From Stenotrophomonas sp. Iso1 (GTDB taxonomy: Bacteria > Pseudomonadota > Gammaproteobacteria > Xanthomonadales > Xanthomonadaceae), in assembly GCF_027497995.1 (NCBI RefSeq), contig NZ_JAODBT010000002.1, positions 1 to 64,000 of the forward strand: a DNA stretch of 64,000 nt, written 5' to 3'. Numbering within the stretch: position 1 is the stretch's first letter; the number at the start of each line of letters is the position of its first letter. Shown here piece after piece: positions 35,985 to 45,179 of this stretch. The notes under the pieces were generated by a model, which saw only the letters and a list, made by a program, of their open reading frames with translations, did not search any database and was not told where the DNA came from. The position numbers were made by a program, and so were the translations under genes.

Positions 35985-38900
35985 ATGAGCACTATCAACA
36001 AACCTTCCGCTTCCTCCCTGCACCCGCAGCAGCTCGCCATTGACGGGGCCATGAGCCGCGATCGCGGCCGCTTGCTGGGGATGCTCGCGCGCGTGCGCGC
36101 CAAACCCAACGATGCCGCTGTGGGGGCCGCGTTTGAGCAGGCCTTGCAGACATCGGTGCAGCGACGTGAGACGCGGGCGCTGAACCAGCCGGCAATCAGT
36201 CTGGACGACAGTCTGCCGATTGCGCGTGAAGCCGAGCGCATCACCGCATTGATTCGCGAGCATCAAGTGGTGGTGATCGCGGGTGAGACCGGGTCGGGCA
36301 AAACCACGCAGTTGCCCAAGCTGTGTCTGGCCGCCGGCCGTGGCCAGGCCGGGATGATCGGCTGTACCCAGCCGCGACGGATTGCCGCCCGTGCGGTGGC
36401 TACCCGTGTCGCGCAGGAGCTGAAGTCCGAGCTAGGCACGGTGGTTGGCTATCAGGTGCGCTTCACCGATCGCGTCGGTGATGACACCCGTATCAAGTTC
36501 ATGACCGACGGCATCCTGCTGGCTGAAATCAGCAGCGACCGCTGGCTGTCCAACTACGACACGATCATTGTTGATGAGGCGCACGAACGCAGCCTCAACA
36601 TCGACTTCCTGCTCGGCTATCTCAAGCAGCTGCTGAAAAAGCGCCCCGACCTAAAGCTGATCGTCACCTCGGCCACCATCGACACCTCCCGCTTCGCCCA
36701 GCATTTCGACGACGCGCCGGTGATCAGTGTGGAAGGCCGCACGTTCCCGGTGGAAGTACGTTATCGCCCGCTGGAAGGCGAATCCGGTGGTGACAGCCAG
36801 GATCGCGATGGCGAGCGCACCGTCAATGAAGCAGTGGTGGCGGCGGTGGATGAGATTACCCGGCTCGACCCGCGCGGCGACATCCTGATGTTCTTCCCGG
36901 GCGAGCGCGAGATCCGCGACGCGCATCAGGCGCTGGAGCGTCGTAAGTACCGCGAAACCGAGGTGCTGCCGCTGTACGCGCGGCTGTCGGTGAAGGATCA
37001 GGACCAGGTATTCAATCCGGGCGGCAAGCGTCGCATCGTGTTGGCCACCAACGTGGCGGAAACCTCGCTGACGGTGCCGCGTATTCGTTATGTGGTCGAT
37101 CCGGGGTTTGCCCGGATCAAACGCTACAGTCCGCGGCAGAAGCTGGACCGCCTGCATATCGAAGCCGTCTCACAGGCCAGCGCCAACCAGCGCAAGGGCC
37201 GTTGCGGACGTGTTTCCGAGGGCATCTGCTACCGGTTGTATTCGGAAGCCGATTTCCAGTCGCGCGCCGAGTTCACCGATCCGGAAATCCGCCGTTCCTC
37301 GCTGTCTGGCGTGATCCTGCGGATGTTGCAGCTGGGCCTGGGCCAGATCGAGGACTTCCCGTTCCTGGAAGCGCCGGACGAACGCGCCGTGGCCGACGGT
37401 TGGCAGCAGCTGGGCGAGCTTGGCGCGGTGGATGGTGAGCGCAAGCTCACCGCGATCGGCCGGCAAATGGCGCGCCTGCCGGTGGACGTGAAACTGGCAC
37501 GCATGCTGGTGGCTGCGCAGGCACAAGGGTGTCTGCGTCCGATGCTGGTGATTGCCTCGTTCCTCGGTATCCAGGACCCGCGTGAGCGTCCGCCGGAAGC
37601 ACGTGCCGCTGCCGACAACGCGCACGCATTGTTCGCCGATGGTCGTTCCGAATTCGTCGGTGTGCTGCGGCTGTGGGATGGCTACCGTCAGGCACACGAA
37701 GACTTGACCCAATCCAAGCTGCGCGATTGGTGTGGCCGGCATTTTCTCGGCTTCCTGCGGATGCGGGAATGGCGCGAACTGCATCGCCAGTTGCGTTTGC
37801 TGTGCGAGGAATTGGGCTGGAACGAGGAGCCCGCAGTAGCCTCGCTTGAACCGTTGTTGGCGGGTTCTTCCGCACCGGCACCGGTGCGTGACGATGAAGC
37901 CAAGGCCAAAGTCACCCGTGGCCAGCAACACCGTGCCGCGCGTCTGGCTCGCGAAGGCAAGAGCGAGCCGGTGGCGGATACCGCCAAGGCCGCACCAACG
38001 AAATCCCGCAACGAGGAAGTAGGTGGTGGCTTCAGCGAAAAATTACGCGCTGCCGCCTACCAGACGCTGCACCGTGCGCTGATCGCCGGTCTGCCTACGC
38101 AGATCGGGCATCGCAGCGAGAAGGGGGATTTCCTCGCCCCACGCCAGCGCCGCTTCCTGCCATTCCCCGGCTCCACCCTGGCCAAGCGTCCGCCGCCGTG
38201 GCTGTTGACCGCCACGCTGCTGGACACCCAGAAAATCTGGGGCCTGACCAATGCGGCGATCGAGCCGGATTGGGTGATTGCCGAGCTGCCGCATCTGCTG
38301 CTGCGCAAGCACTTCGATCCGCACTGGTCGCGGGCGCAGGGCCAGGTGCTGGCTTCGGAGCAGATCAGTCTGTTCGGGTTGGTGCTGGCGCCGAAAAAGC
38401 CAGTGCACTACGGCCGCATCGCGCCGGGCGAAGCGCACGATATTTTCGTGCGGCAAGGTCTGGTCACCGGTGAAATCACCACCCGCGCAGGCTTTGTCGC
38501 CGATAATCTCAAGGTGTTGGAGCACGCACGCGAGGAAGAAGCCAAACTGCGCCGCGCCGGTATCGTTGCCGACGAAAACTGGCAGGCACGTTGGTACCTG
38601 GATCGGATTCCCTCGGACATCTATTCGGCCACGGGCCTGGACAGCTGGTGGAAGGCACTGCCAATAGAGCAGCGCCGCAACCTGCATTGGGCGATGGCCG
38701 ACCTGTTGCCGGGCGAGGGCAGTGAACAGGACCGCTATCCGAAGTACTTCCCGCTGGGCGATGCGCGACTGGCGCTGCACTACCGTTTCGAGCCGGGTGC
38801 AGAGGCCGATGGTGTGACGCTGGATGTGCCGCTGCACCTGCTCAATGCGTTGGACCCGGCACGGTTGTCGTGGCTGGCGCCGGGCTTTGTTGCCGAAAAA

Positions 38901-40082
38901 GCGTCGGCGTTGATCCGTAGCCTGCCCAAGGCGATGCGCCGCAACTACGTGCCGGCGCCGGACTTTGGTCGTGCGTTCTTTGAAGCATGGCAGGAGCCGT
39001 CGGCCGATGACATCCGTGGCGAACTGGCGCGCTTCCTGTCCAAGGCAACGGGCGCGACGGTCGCGGCAACCGATTTCGATCTTGAAGCGTTGGATTCGCA
39101 CCTGCTCATGAATCTGCGCCTGTGCGACGAGCACGGCACGTTGTTGGCGATGTCACGCGATCTGGATGCCTTGCGCGCACGCTTCGGTGAGCGCGCCGGC
39201 AGTGCGTTCGCAGAGCGGGCAGGCAAGGCGCTGGCCGCGGAAGGGCTGCGTGAATTTCCTGCAGTCGCCATTCCCCAGCAGGTGCCAGGCGAAGCGGGTG
39301 TACCGGCGTACCCGGCGCTGGTGGATACCGGTGATGCAGCGGCGCTGCGTATTTTTGCCGACCGCAACGAAGCCGCGTTGGCGCATCCGGGCGGCGTGCG
39401 GCGGTTGTTGGAAATCGCCCTGGCCGACAAGGTCAAGCAGGCACGCAAGCAATTGCCGGTGCCGCCCAAGACCGGCCTGTTGTATGCCGCGATTGAATCG
39501 CAAGAGCGCCTGCGCGGGGATCTGGTAGATGCGGCGATGAACGCTGTCTTGGCCGATGGCCTGGCGGACATTCGGACACCCGACGCCTTCGAACAACGCC
39601 ACGCAGATGCCGCCAAACGCCTGTTCGCCGAAGCGATGGCGCGGCTCAAGCTGGCCGAGAGCATTCTTGGGCTGGTCGGCGAATTGCGGCCTCAGCTGGA
39701 GGCGCCGTTGATGGGTTGGGCGCGCGGCAATCTGGACGACATGGAAGCGCAGTTGGCGGGGCTGGTGCACGCAGGTTTCCTGCGTGAAACGCCCGCCGAT
39801 GCATTGGCGCAGTACCCGCGCTACCTCAAGGCGATGATCCTGCGTGCCGAGCGGGCCAAGCGTGATCCGCCCCGCGATCAGGCCCGGATGCTGGAGTTGA
39901 AGCCGTTCGTTGATGCGTTGAACGAAGCACGAGTGCAGGGCCGTGCCGGTCGCCCGGAGTGGGCCGCATTGCGCTGGGACATCGAAGAACTGCGAGTGTC
40001 GCTGTTCGCGCAGGAGCTGGGCTTCCGCTCCGGTATTTCGGCCAAGAAACTCGCGCAGCGCGTGGCGGCATTGCGTGGTTGA
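35985..40082 (+). CDS. hrpA: ATP-dependent RNA helicase HrpA (DEAH box), 1,365 aa
   Basis: This is a large DEAH/RHA RNA helicase implicated in mRNA processing and stalled-ribosome rescue. Motif I is GETGSGKTTQLPK (about residues 98-110), motif II DEAHERSLNIDF, motif III SATIDTSRF, and motif VI QRKGRCGRVSEG. It then has the HA2/OB-fold region and the long C-terminal DUF3418 domain typical of bacterial HrpA. ATG at 35985 gives MSTINKPSAS; a TTG one codon upstream is possible. Length is normal (about 1,300 aa in E. coli). Confidence 0.96.
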   Translation: MSTINKPSASSLHPQQLAIDGAMSRDRGRLLGMLARVRAKPNDAAVGAAFEQALQTSVQRRETRALNQPAISLDDSLPIAREAERITALIREHQVVVIAGETGSGKTTQLPKLCLAAGRGQAGMIGCTQPRRIAARAVATRVAQELKSELGTVVGYQVRFTDRVGDDTRIKFMTDGILLAEISSDRWLSNYDTIIVDEAHERSLNIDFLLGYLKQLLKKRPDLKLIVTSATIDTSRFAQHFDDAPVISVEGRTFPVEVRYRPLEGESGGDSQDRDGERTVNEAVVAAVDEITRLDPRGDILMFFPGEREIRDAHQALERRKYRETEVLPLYARLSVKDQDQVFNPGGKRRIVLATNVAETSLTVPRIRYVVDPGFARIKRYSPRQKLDRLHIEAVSQASANQRKGRCGRVSEGICYRLYSEADFQSRAEFTDPEIRRSSLSGVILRMLQLGLGQIEDFPFLEAPDERAVADGWQQLGELGAVDGERKLTAIGRQMARLPVDVKLARMLVAAQAQGCLRPMLVIASFLGIQDPRERPPEARAAADNAHALFADGRSEFVGVLRLWDGYRQAHEDLTQSKLRDWCGRHFLGFLRMREWRELHRQLRLLCEELGWNEEPAVASLEPLLAGSSAPAPVRDDEAKAKVTRGQQHRAARLAREGKSEPVADTAKAAPTKSRNEEVGGGFSEKLRAAAYQTLHRALIAGLPTQIGHRSEKGDFLAPRQRRFLPFPGSTLAKRPPPWLLTATLLDTQKIWGLTNAAIEPDWVIAELPHLLLRKHFDPHWSRAQGQVLASEQISLFGLVLAPKKPVHYGRIAPGEAHDIFVRQGLVTGEITTRAGFVADNLKVLEHAREEEAKLRRAGIVADENWQARWYLDRIPSDIYSATGLDSWWKALPIEQRRNLHWAMADLLPGEGSEQDRYPKYFPLGDARLALHYRFEPGAEADGVTLDVPLHLLNALDPARLSWLAPGFVAEKASALIRSLPKAMRRNYVPAPDFGRAFFEAWQEPSADDIRGELARFLSKATGATVAATDFDLEALDSHLLMNLRLCDEHGTLLAMSRDLDALRARFGERAGSAFAERAGKALAAEGLREFPAVAIPQQVPGEAGVPAYPALVDTGDAAALRIFADRNEAALAHPGGVRRLLEIALADKVKQARKQLPVPPKTGLLYAAIESQERLRGDLVDAAMNAVLADGLADIRTPDAFEQRHADAAKRLFAEAMARLKLAESILGLVGELRPQLEAPLMGWARGNLDDMEAQLAGLVHAGFLRETPADALAQYPRYLKAMILRAERAKRDPPRDQARMLELKPFVDALNEARVQGRAGRPEWAALRWDIEELRVSLFAQELGFRSGISAKKLAQRVAALRG

Positions 40083-40109
40083 TTCGCCCAGCCGCTAGCG
40101 GGGCGAGGC

Positions 40110-40135
40110 CCTGCGCAATTTCGGCGTTGCGCAGG
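40110..40135. terminator. Stem-loop between convergent hrpA and the DUF4124 gene
   Basis: CCTGCGCAA (40110-40118) pairs perfectly with TTGCGCAGG (40127-40135) around an 8-nt loop, 27 bp after the hrpA stop. There is no clean U tract, so this is only a probable transcription end. Confidence 0.5.
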
Positions 40136-40146
40136 CCGCCGCAGAC

Positions 40147-40171
40147 AGGCGGGCAATTTCATCGCCCGCCT
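40147..40171. terminator. Second stem-loop between convergent hrpA and the DUF4124 gene
   Basis: AGGCGGGC (40147-40154) pairs with GCCCGCCT (40164-40171). It ends 11 bp from the stop of the minus-strand DUF4124 gene and could end transcription from either side. Confidence 0.5.
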
Positions 40172-40181
40172 ATCGAAAACC

Positions 40182-40718
40182 TCAGCGTGCCGGCGTCTGC
40201 GCTGGCCGGTGCAACTCAAGACAGCGCTGGCGAGCCGTAGTCATCTGCGTATGCGCGTTGCCATGCTCACGGGTAATGGCCTGGCGGAAGGTGGCCATGC
40301 GCGTGCGCAAGGCTTGGCTGCGTTGCGCGTCCGGAGCGTTGGCCAGCTGCTCGCCGAGCATTGTCATCTGCTGTTGCAACGTGCTCACGCGGTCATTGGA
40401 CGGGCCATACACCGAGGCGGTGGCGTTGGCGATGCAGGTACGTTCGGCGGCGCGGTTTGCTTCCAGCTCGCTGTTGGCTGCTGCGGCACTGGCACTTTCA
40501 CTGGCTTGCCCGGGCTCCGTGCTCACTGTTGGCTCCGAAGCCACAGGGGCTGCTACCGGCGCGGGCACCGAATGCTCGCGCAGTTTCATCGGTTCGGCAC
40601 GCGCATCGCAGGGATGCTCGGAGTACATGGTTTCGCCGGATTTGCCTTTGCATTTGTAAACCTGGGCAAAGGCGCTGGCCGGGAGCAGCAACAGCAGGAG
40701 CATCAAGAGTGCGCGCAT
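40182..40718 (-). CDS. DUF4124 domain-containing periplasmic protein, 178 aa
   Basis: A Sec signal peptide (MRALLMLLLLLLPASAFAQ) is followed directly by the DUF4124 motif VYKCKGKSGETMYSEHPC, with its paired cysteines. A Pro/Ala/Glu-rich linker comes next (VPAPVAAPVASEPTVSTEPG). A helical C-terminal part has two more cysteines (RTCIANATAS and RQRCLEL). Function is unknown. ATG at 40718 is chosen because it starts the signal peptide; the longer frame upstream has none. It is divergent from nothing nearby and shares orientation with the next gene, about 90 bp upstream. Confidence 0.85.
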   Translation of the reverse strand: MRALLMLLLLLLPASAFAQVYKCKGKSGETMYSEHPCDARAEPMKLREHSVPAPVAAPVASEPTVSTEPGQASESASAAAANSELEANRAAERTCIANATASVYGPSNDRVSTLQQQMTMLGEQLANAPDAQRSQALRTRMATFRQAITREHGNAHTQMTTARQRCLELHRPAQTPAR

Positions 40719-40808
40719 GGTGGTGACGTTGTCTGGCGATGGGCGGGCTGCTGCAGCCTGGCCTCCACCGAGGTTCGCCTCGGGGAGGGGCCAGACCAAG
40801 AGGGGAAC

Positions 40809-41324
40809 TTACTTGGTGCGGCGGACCTTGGCGCGGGTGTTGAGCCCGTCAACCTGCAGGTACCACACGCCCATCAGGCCGGGGGTGATGCGTACGTCCG
40901 GGGTCTGTTTGCGCACGCCAGCGGCGCGGGCGTCATCGGTCTGCTCCCAGATCTGGCCGTTGTCCAGGGAGAACTGGCGGCCTTTGCCAAACCCGGTGAA
41001 CTCGCCGGTCATCCGCGACTGGATTGGCTCGCTGGAACCAAAGTCATAAAACCCCCGGTTCTTGACGATGACTTCCTGGCGACCTTCCTCGCGAGCCTGC
41101 TCCAATGCCACTGTGGTGGCGTGTTCGACCTTGCCCTGCAGCCAGTTGTTCAAGGTGGCAAGTTCCTGCGCACTGAGCTTGTCCAGGCCAGCGGCCTTGA
41201 ATTCGGTCTCAGACATCTGCTGCTGCAGGTCGCCGGTCACCGTGCGCTGCGCATGGGCGCTGGGCATGGCGGAAAGTGAAAGAGCGGTGAAGGCAAACAG
41301 TACGGCCAGGCGCGGAAGCTTCAT
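40809..41324 (-). CDS. Hypothetical periplasmic/exported protein, 171 aa
   Basis: The signal peptide is MKLPRLAVLFAFTALSLSAM, with probable cleavage after AHA. The mature part is a helical segment (LDKLSAQELATLNNWLQGKV) followed by a beta-rich part (SRMTGEFTGFGKGRQFSLDN, GQIWEQTDDA, GVWYLQVDGLN). The motif GEFTGFGKGRxFxLDNGQxW is familiar from small uncharacterised secreted proteins of Xanthomonadaceae. I cannot assign a function. ATG at 41324 is divergent from relA, about 55 bp from its start. Confidence 0.8.
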   Translation of the reverse strand: MKLPRLAVLFAFTALSLSAMPSAHAQRTVTGDLQQQMSETEFKAAGLDKLSAQELATLNNWLQGKVEHATTVALEQAREEGRQEVIVKNRGFYDFGSSEPIQSRMTGEFTGFGKGRQFSLDNGQIWEQTDDARAAGVRKQTPDVRITPGLMGVWYLQVDGLNTRAKVRRTK

Positions 41325-41378
41325 GGGCAATTGTTCCGGAATGCGGTTGGGCGCTAGTGTAGGGGCAACTGTCTGCAA

Positions 41379-43547
41379 TTGAATGCTGTGAACCGCACCT
41401 CCTCCCCTGGCCTGGATACGCTGCTGCAGCGTGCTTCCACCCGAGCCCTGTCCGAGCCGCTGCAACAGGCGTTGCTGGCGTGCTGGCAGCAATCCGACAC
41501 CGATCACACCCCGCGCCTGCCCTGGCCGGTGCTGGCCGACACCCTGGACTCGCTGGCGCTGCTGTCCGCCGACGAAGGCGTGATCGTGGCCGCGCTGTTG
41601 TTCGACCTGCCTGGCCTGCGTACGCGCCTGGCCGAGTTGCCGCTGGGGGCTGCGGCCGCCGCAGTGAGCGGTTTGCTCGACGGCCAGGAAGCGGCCGACC
41701 AGGTCTGGGCGCTGCACGCCGGGCGCGAGGCCGGCCGCAACTCTGAAGGGCTGCGGCGCCTGCTGCTGTCCATCATTCACGACCTGCGGGTGGTGCCGAT
41801 CCTGCTGTCGCGCCAGCTGGCCAGCATGCGTGCGGCAGACAAGCTGCCTGACGCCGAGCGTCGCGCGCTGGCCCAACTGACCCGTGACATCCACGCCCCC
41901 TTGGCCAATCGCCTGGGTATCTGGCAGTTGAAATGGGAGCTGGAAGACCTGGCCTTCCGTTTCCTCGAACCGGAAACCTATCGCCACATTGCGCGCGAAG
42001 TGGACGAAACCCGCATCGCCCGCGAGCGCTATGTCGAGGCGGTGAAGAAAAAACTGTCTGCGGCATTGGCCGAGCAGGGCATCCGCGGCGAAGTCAGCGG
42101 CCGGCCAAAGCACATCTACAGCATCTGGCGAAAGATGCAGAAGAAGCAGCTGGCCTTCGAGCAGCTGTATGACCTGCGTGCGGTACGGGTGATGGTGGAC
42201 GATGTTGCAGCCTGCTACGCCGCGCTGGGCGCGGTGCATGCGTTGTGGACGCCGATTCCCAGCGAGTTCGACGACTACATCGCCCGGCCCAAGGCCAACG
42301 ATTACCGCTCGTTGCATACCGCGGTGATCGGCCCGGAAGGGCGCACCATCGAAGTGCAGATACGGACCCACGAAATGCACGCGCAGGCCGAGCTGGGTGT
42401 GGCCGCGCACTGGAAGTACAAGGAAGGCGGCAAAGGTGCGGAAAAGGCATTCGACCGCAAGATCACCTGGATGCGGCAGCTGCTGGAACACGCCCAGGAC
42501 CCGGGCAGCCCCGAGGACCTGGCCGGTGCACTGGATGCCGAACTGATCGAAGACCGGGTCTACGCGCTCAGCCCCAAGGGCGAGGTCATGGACCTGCCGG
42601 CTGGCGCCACGCCGCTGGATTTTGCTTACCACGTACACACGATGGTCGGGCACCGTTGCCGCGGGGCCAAGGTCAACGGGCGCATCGTGCCGTTGGGCTA
42701 CAAGCTGCGCAGCGGGGATCGGGTTGAGATCCTGACGGGCAAGGAGGCTGATCCCCGTCGCGATTGGCTGCTGCTGTCCAACGGCTTCCTCGCCAGTGCC
42801 CGTTCGCGTGAAAAAGTGCGCAACTGGTTCCATAAGCTGGACCGTGCCCGCAACGTGCAGGCTGGCCGCGATTTGCTGGACCGCGAACTCAAGCGGTTGG
42901 GTCTGCAGCACTCGGACCTGATGGTGGCTGCGCGCAAGTTCCACGCCGACAGCGTGGACGATCTCTACATCCAGGTGGCACTGGGCGACACCGGCCCGAA
43001 TCAGGTCAGCCGAGCCTTGCTGGAGGCGGAGAAGGCATTGCTGGCGCCACCGACGGCGCCCATCCTGCCACGCCCGACGGCACGTCGTGGCAGTACGGGG
43101 AAATCGGATTTCACCGTGCAGGGCGTGGGTAATCTGCTGGTACAGCTGGCGCGGTGCTGTCAGCCGGTGGCCGGCGAGCCGATCCAGGGTTACCTCACCC
43201 GTACCCGTGGCGTCACCGTGCATCGCATGGACTGCGTCGCGTTGGCGCGTTTGGCTGCCGCCCATCCCGAGCGCGTATTGCCGGTGGAGTGGGGCCGCAC
43301 CGGCACCGGTTACGAGGTGGATATCATGGTGCGCGCGATGGACCGGCGTTGGTTGTTGAAGGACATCACCAACCTGATCGCACAGGAAGACGCCTACGTC
43401 ACCGACATCAACAGTGACAACGTGCGCGACAGCGGCCGGGTGCAATTGCGCCTGCGCCTGAAGGTGAGCGACTACGGGCAGCTTTCCACCTTGCTGGGAA
43501 AACTGGACGCGCTGCCGGGCGTTGATGAGGCACGCAGGCTCGGATAA
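41379..43547 (+). CDS. relA: RelA-type GTP pyrophosphokinase ((p)ppGpp synthetase), 722 aa
   Basis: This is the stringent-response synthetase activated on the ribosome by uncharged tRNA. The N-terminal hydrolase domain is degenerate: the HD motif is replaced by VIVAALLFDLPG, so it is probably synthesis-only. The synthetase domain is clear (RPKHIYSIWRKM near 241, EFDDYIARPKANDYRSLHTA near 296); EFDD is the acidic signature of monofunctional RelA rather than RXKD of bifunctional enzymes. TGS (about 391-455) and C-terminal ACT (about 644-715) domains follow. The start is uncertain: TTG at 41379 or GTG at 41388. Confidence 0.95.
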   Translation: MNAVNRTSSPGLDTLLQRASTRALSEPLQQALLACWQQSDTDHTPRLPWPVLADTLDSLALLSADEGVIVAALLFDLPGLRTRLAELPLGAAAAAVSGLLDGQEAADQVWALHAGREAGRNSEGLRRLLLSIIHDLRVVPILLSRQLASMRAADKLPDAERRALAQLTRDIHAPLANRLGIWQLKWELEDLAFRFLEPETYRHIAREVDETRIARERYVEAVKKKLSAALAEQGIRGEVSGRPKHIYSIWRKMQKKQLAFEQLYDLRAVRVMVDDVAACYAALGAVHALWTPIPSEFDDYIARPKANDYRSLHTAVIGPEGRTIEVQIRTHEMHAQAELGVAAHWKYKEGGKGAEKAFDRKITWMRQLLEHAQDPGSPEDLAGALDAELIEDRVYALSPKGEVMDLPAGATPLDFAYHVHTMVGHRCRGAKVNGRIVPLGYKLRSGDRVEILTGKEADPRRDWLLLSNGFLASARSREKVRNWFHKLDRARNVQAGRDLLDRELKRLGLQHSDLMVAARKFHADSVDDLYIQVALGDTGPNQVSRALLEAEKALLAPPTAPILPRPTARRGSTGKSDFTVQGVGNLLVQLARCCQPVAGEPIQGYLTRTRGVTVHRMDCVALARLAAAHPERVLPVEWGRTGTGYEVDIMVRAMDRRWLLKDITNLIAQEDAYVTDINSDNVRDSGRVQLRLRLKVSDYGQLSTLLGKLDALPGVDEARRLG

Positions 43548-43607
43548 CGGGTCTGCGCGCAACACCGCAACAAACCGTCGACGGCGTCTGACAGTAAGCT
43601 TGTCGGC

Positions 43608-45155
43608 ATGGAGAACTGGCGGCAGCGCTGCGGACAGGCATTGGAAACGCTCGGCGAACGGCTGCGGCTGTATTTGCGGTGGTGGGTGGCACGTGGCTGG
43701 AACAGCCCGCGCGCATGGCGCTGGATCGCCTTGGGTGTGGCCGTGCTGGCGGTGGTGCTGGCAATTTTTCGCCAGCCATTGGCAGACACCCTATGGCCGG
43801 AAACCAAGGTTCAGCAGTTGCTCGATGATGGCCGCAAAGCATTGCAGCAAGGGCGCTTGAGTGCGCAGGACGGCAGTGGAGCGCGGGAGTTGTTCGAGGC
43901 TGCCGCGGCGTTGGATCCGGACCGGAGTGATGCCCAACAGGCATTGGCATTGACTGGGCAGACCGCCTTGAACCAGGCCCGCGCATCCTTGGCTGCGGGT
44001 GACTACCCGGCCGCTACCGCCTCCCTTGAGCTGGCGCAGCAATTGCAGGCGCCGGCGACGGAGATCGCCCCATTGGTCGCCGCACTGCCGCGCAATGCGC
44101 ACGAACGCGCCAGTGTTGAACAGTTGCTGCACCAAGCCGAGGCCGCGCAGGCGGACGGGCGATTGGACGAGGGCCCGGACAGCGCGCTCCCGCTGTATCA
44201 GCGCGTGCTCGCCGTGCAGCCGGATCGAATGCATGCGCTGGAAGGTCGCGATGAAGCGCTGTCCGACCTATTGGCGCAAGCCACGCGACGTGCTTCGTCA
44301 GGGGATCTCGCTGCTGCCGCTGCATTGCTCAAGCGTGTGGAAAGCTACGACCCGGGGCATGCCAACCTGCCGTCAGCGAAGGCCGCATTGAACGGCGCGC
44401 TGGAACGGCGCAGCCGTCAGGCCGAGCGCGATCTATCGCGCGGGCAACTCAAAAAAGCGGCGGAAGGTTTCCAGCAAGTGTTGGCGGTGGGCGAAGACGC
44501 TGTCGCCCGGCAAGGGCTGCAGCGTGTGGCTCTGTTGCAGACGCAGGAAGTGACGCGGCTGGCTGGGGATTTCCATTTCGACCAGGCCGAGGCGGCATTG
44601 GCGCAAGCGCGGGAACTTGCTCCAGACAGTGCGGAAGTCAGCGCGGCCGCTCGCACCCTTCAGCGCGCGCGTGCCGCCCAGAAATCCATGGAAGCGCCGC
44701 TGCCGGCGGCCGGCCGTGAGCGCCGTTTGAAGGAATTGCTCGCCCAACTGGAGGTTGCCGAAGCGCGTGAGCAATGGCTGCTGCCGCCGGGCAACAGCGC
44801 CTATGACCGATTCAAGGCCGCGCAGGCACTGGCCCCACAGGACGCGCGGGTGAAGCGCGCAGCGGCCCGCATTCTGCCGGCGGCGCGCACCTGCTTTGAA
44901 GACAACCTGCGCGGGAACCGGCTACGCGGCGCACGTACTTGCCTGGACGCTTGGCAGGCGCTGGCGCCGACCGATGCCGGCCAGGCACCGGCCCGTCGGC
45001 GTTTGGCGCAGCGTTGGATTGCGGTGGGCAGTGAGCGGTTGGGCGCAGGCGATACGGCCTTCGCTGTGCAGGCTTTGGCACAGGCGCAGGAAATTGACGG
45101 CACCACCCCGGAAATCCGTGATTTCGCCGAACGCGTGCGCACGGCGGTGCCCTAA
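43608..45155 (+). CDS. Inner-membrane TPR-rich protein, 515 aa
   Basis: A cytoplasmic N-terminus (about 1-38) is followed by one membrane span (WRWIALGVAVLAVVLAIF). A periplasmic Ala/Leu/Gln-rich region of helical repeats follows (for example LFEAAAALDPDRSDAQQALA and LPLYQRVLAVQPDRMHALEG). These are TPR-like pairs, as in proteins that scaffold envelope complexes. No catalytic domain is visible. It starts 60 bp after relA on the same strand and may be co-transcribed; a link to the stringent response is not implied. Confidence 0.8.
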   Translation: MENWRQRCGQALETLGERLRLYLRWWVARGWNSPRAWRWIALGVAVLAVVLAIFRQPLADTLWPETKVQQLLDDGRKALQQGRLSAQDGSGARELFEAAAALDPDRSDAQQALALTGQTALNQARASLAAGDYPAATASLELAQQLQAPATEIAPLVAALPRNAHERASVEQLLHQAEAAQADGRLDEGPDSALPLYQRVLAVQPDRMHALEGRDEALSDLLAQATRRASSGDLAAAAALLKRVESYDPGHANLPSAKAALNGALERRSRQAERDLSRGQLKKAAEGFQQVLAVGEDAVARQGLQRVALLQTQEVTRLAGDFHFDQAEAALAQARELAPDSAEVSAAARTLQRARAAQKSMEAPLPAAGRERRLKELLAQLEVAEAREQWLLPPGNSAYDRFKAAQALAPQDARVKRAAARILPAARTCFEDNLRGNRLRGARTCLDAWQALAPTDAGQAPARRRLAQRWIAVGSERLGAGDTAFAVQALAQAQEIDGTTPEIRDFAERVRTAVP

Positions 45156-45179
45156 CCGTGGAAGAGGCTGCGGCGGCCG

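Noticed and set aside
40809..43565. 918-codon minus-strand frame opposite relA joined to the small exported protein
   Set aside because: Only the last 171 codons (from 41324) have a signal peptide and sensible sequence; the rest is antisense to relA.
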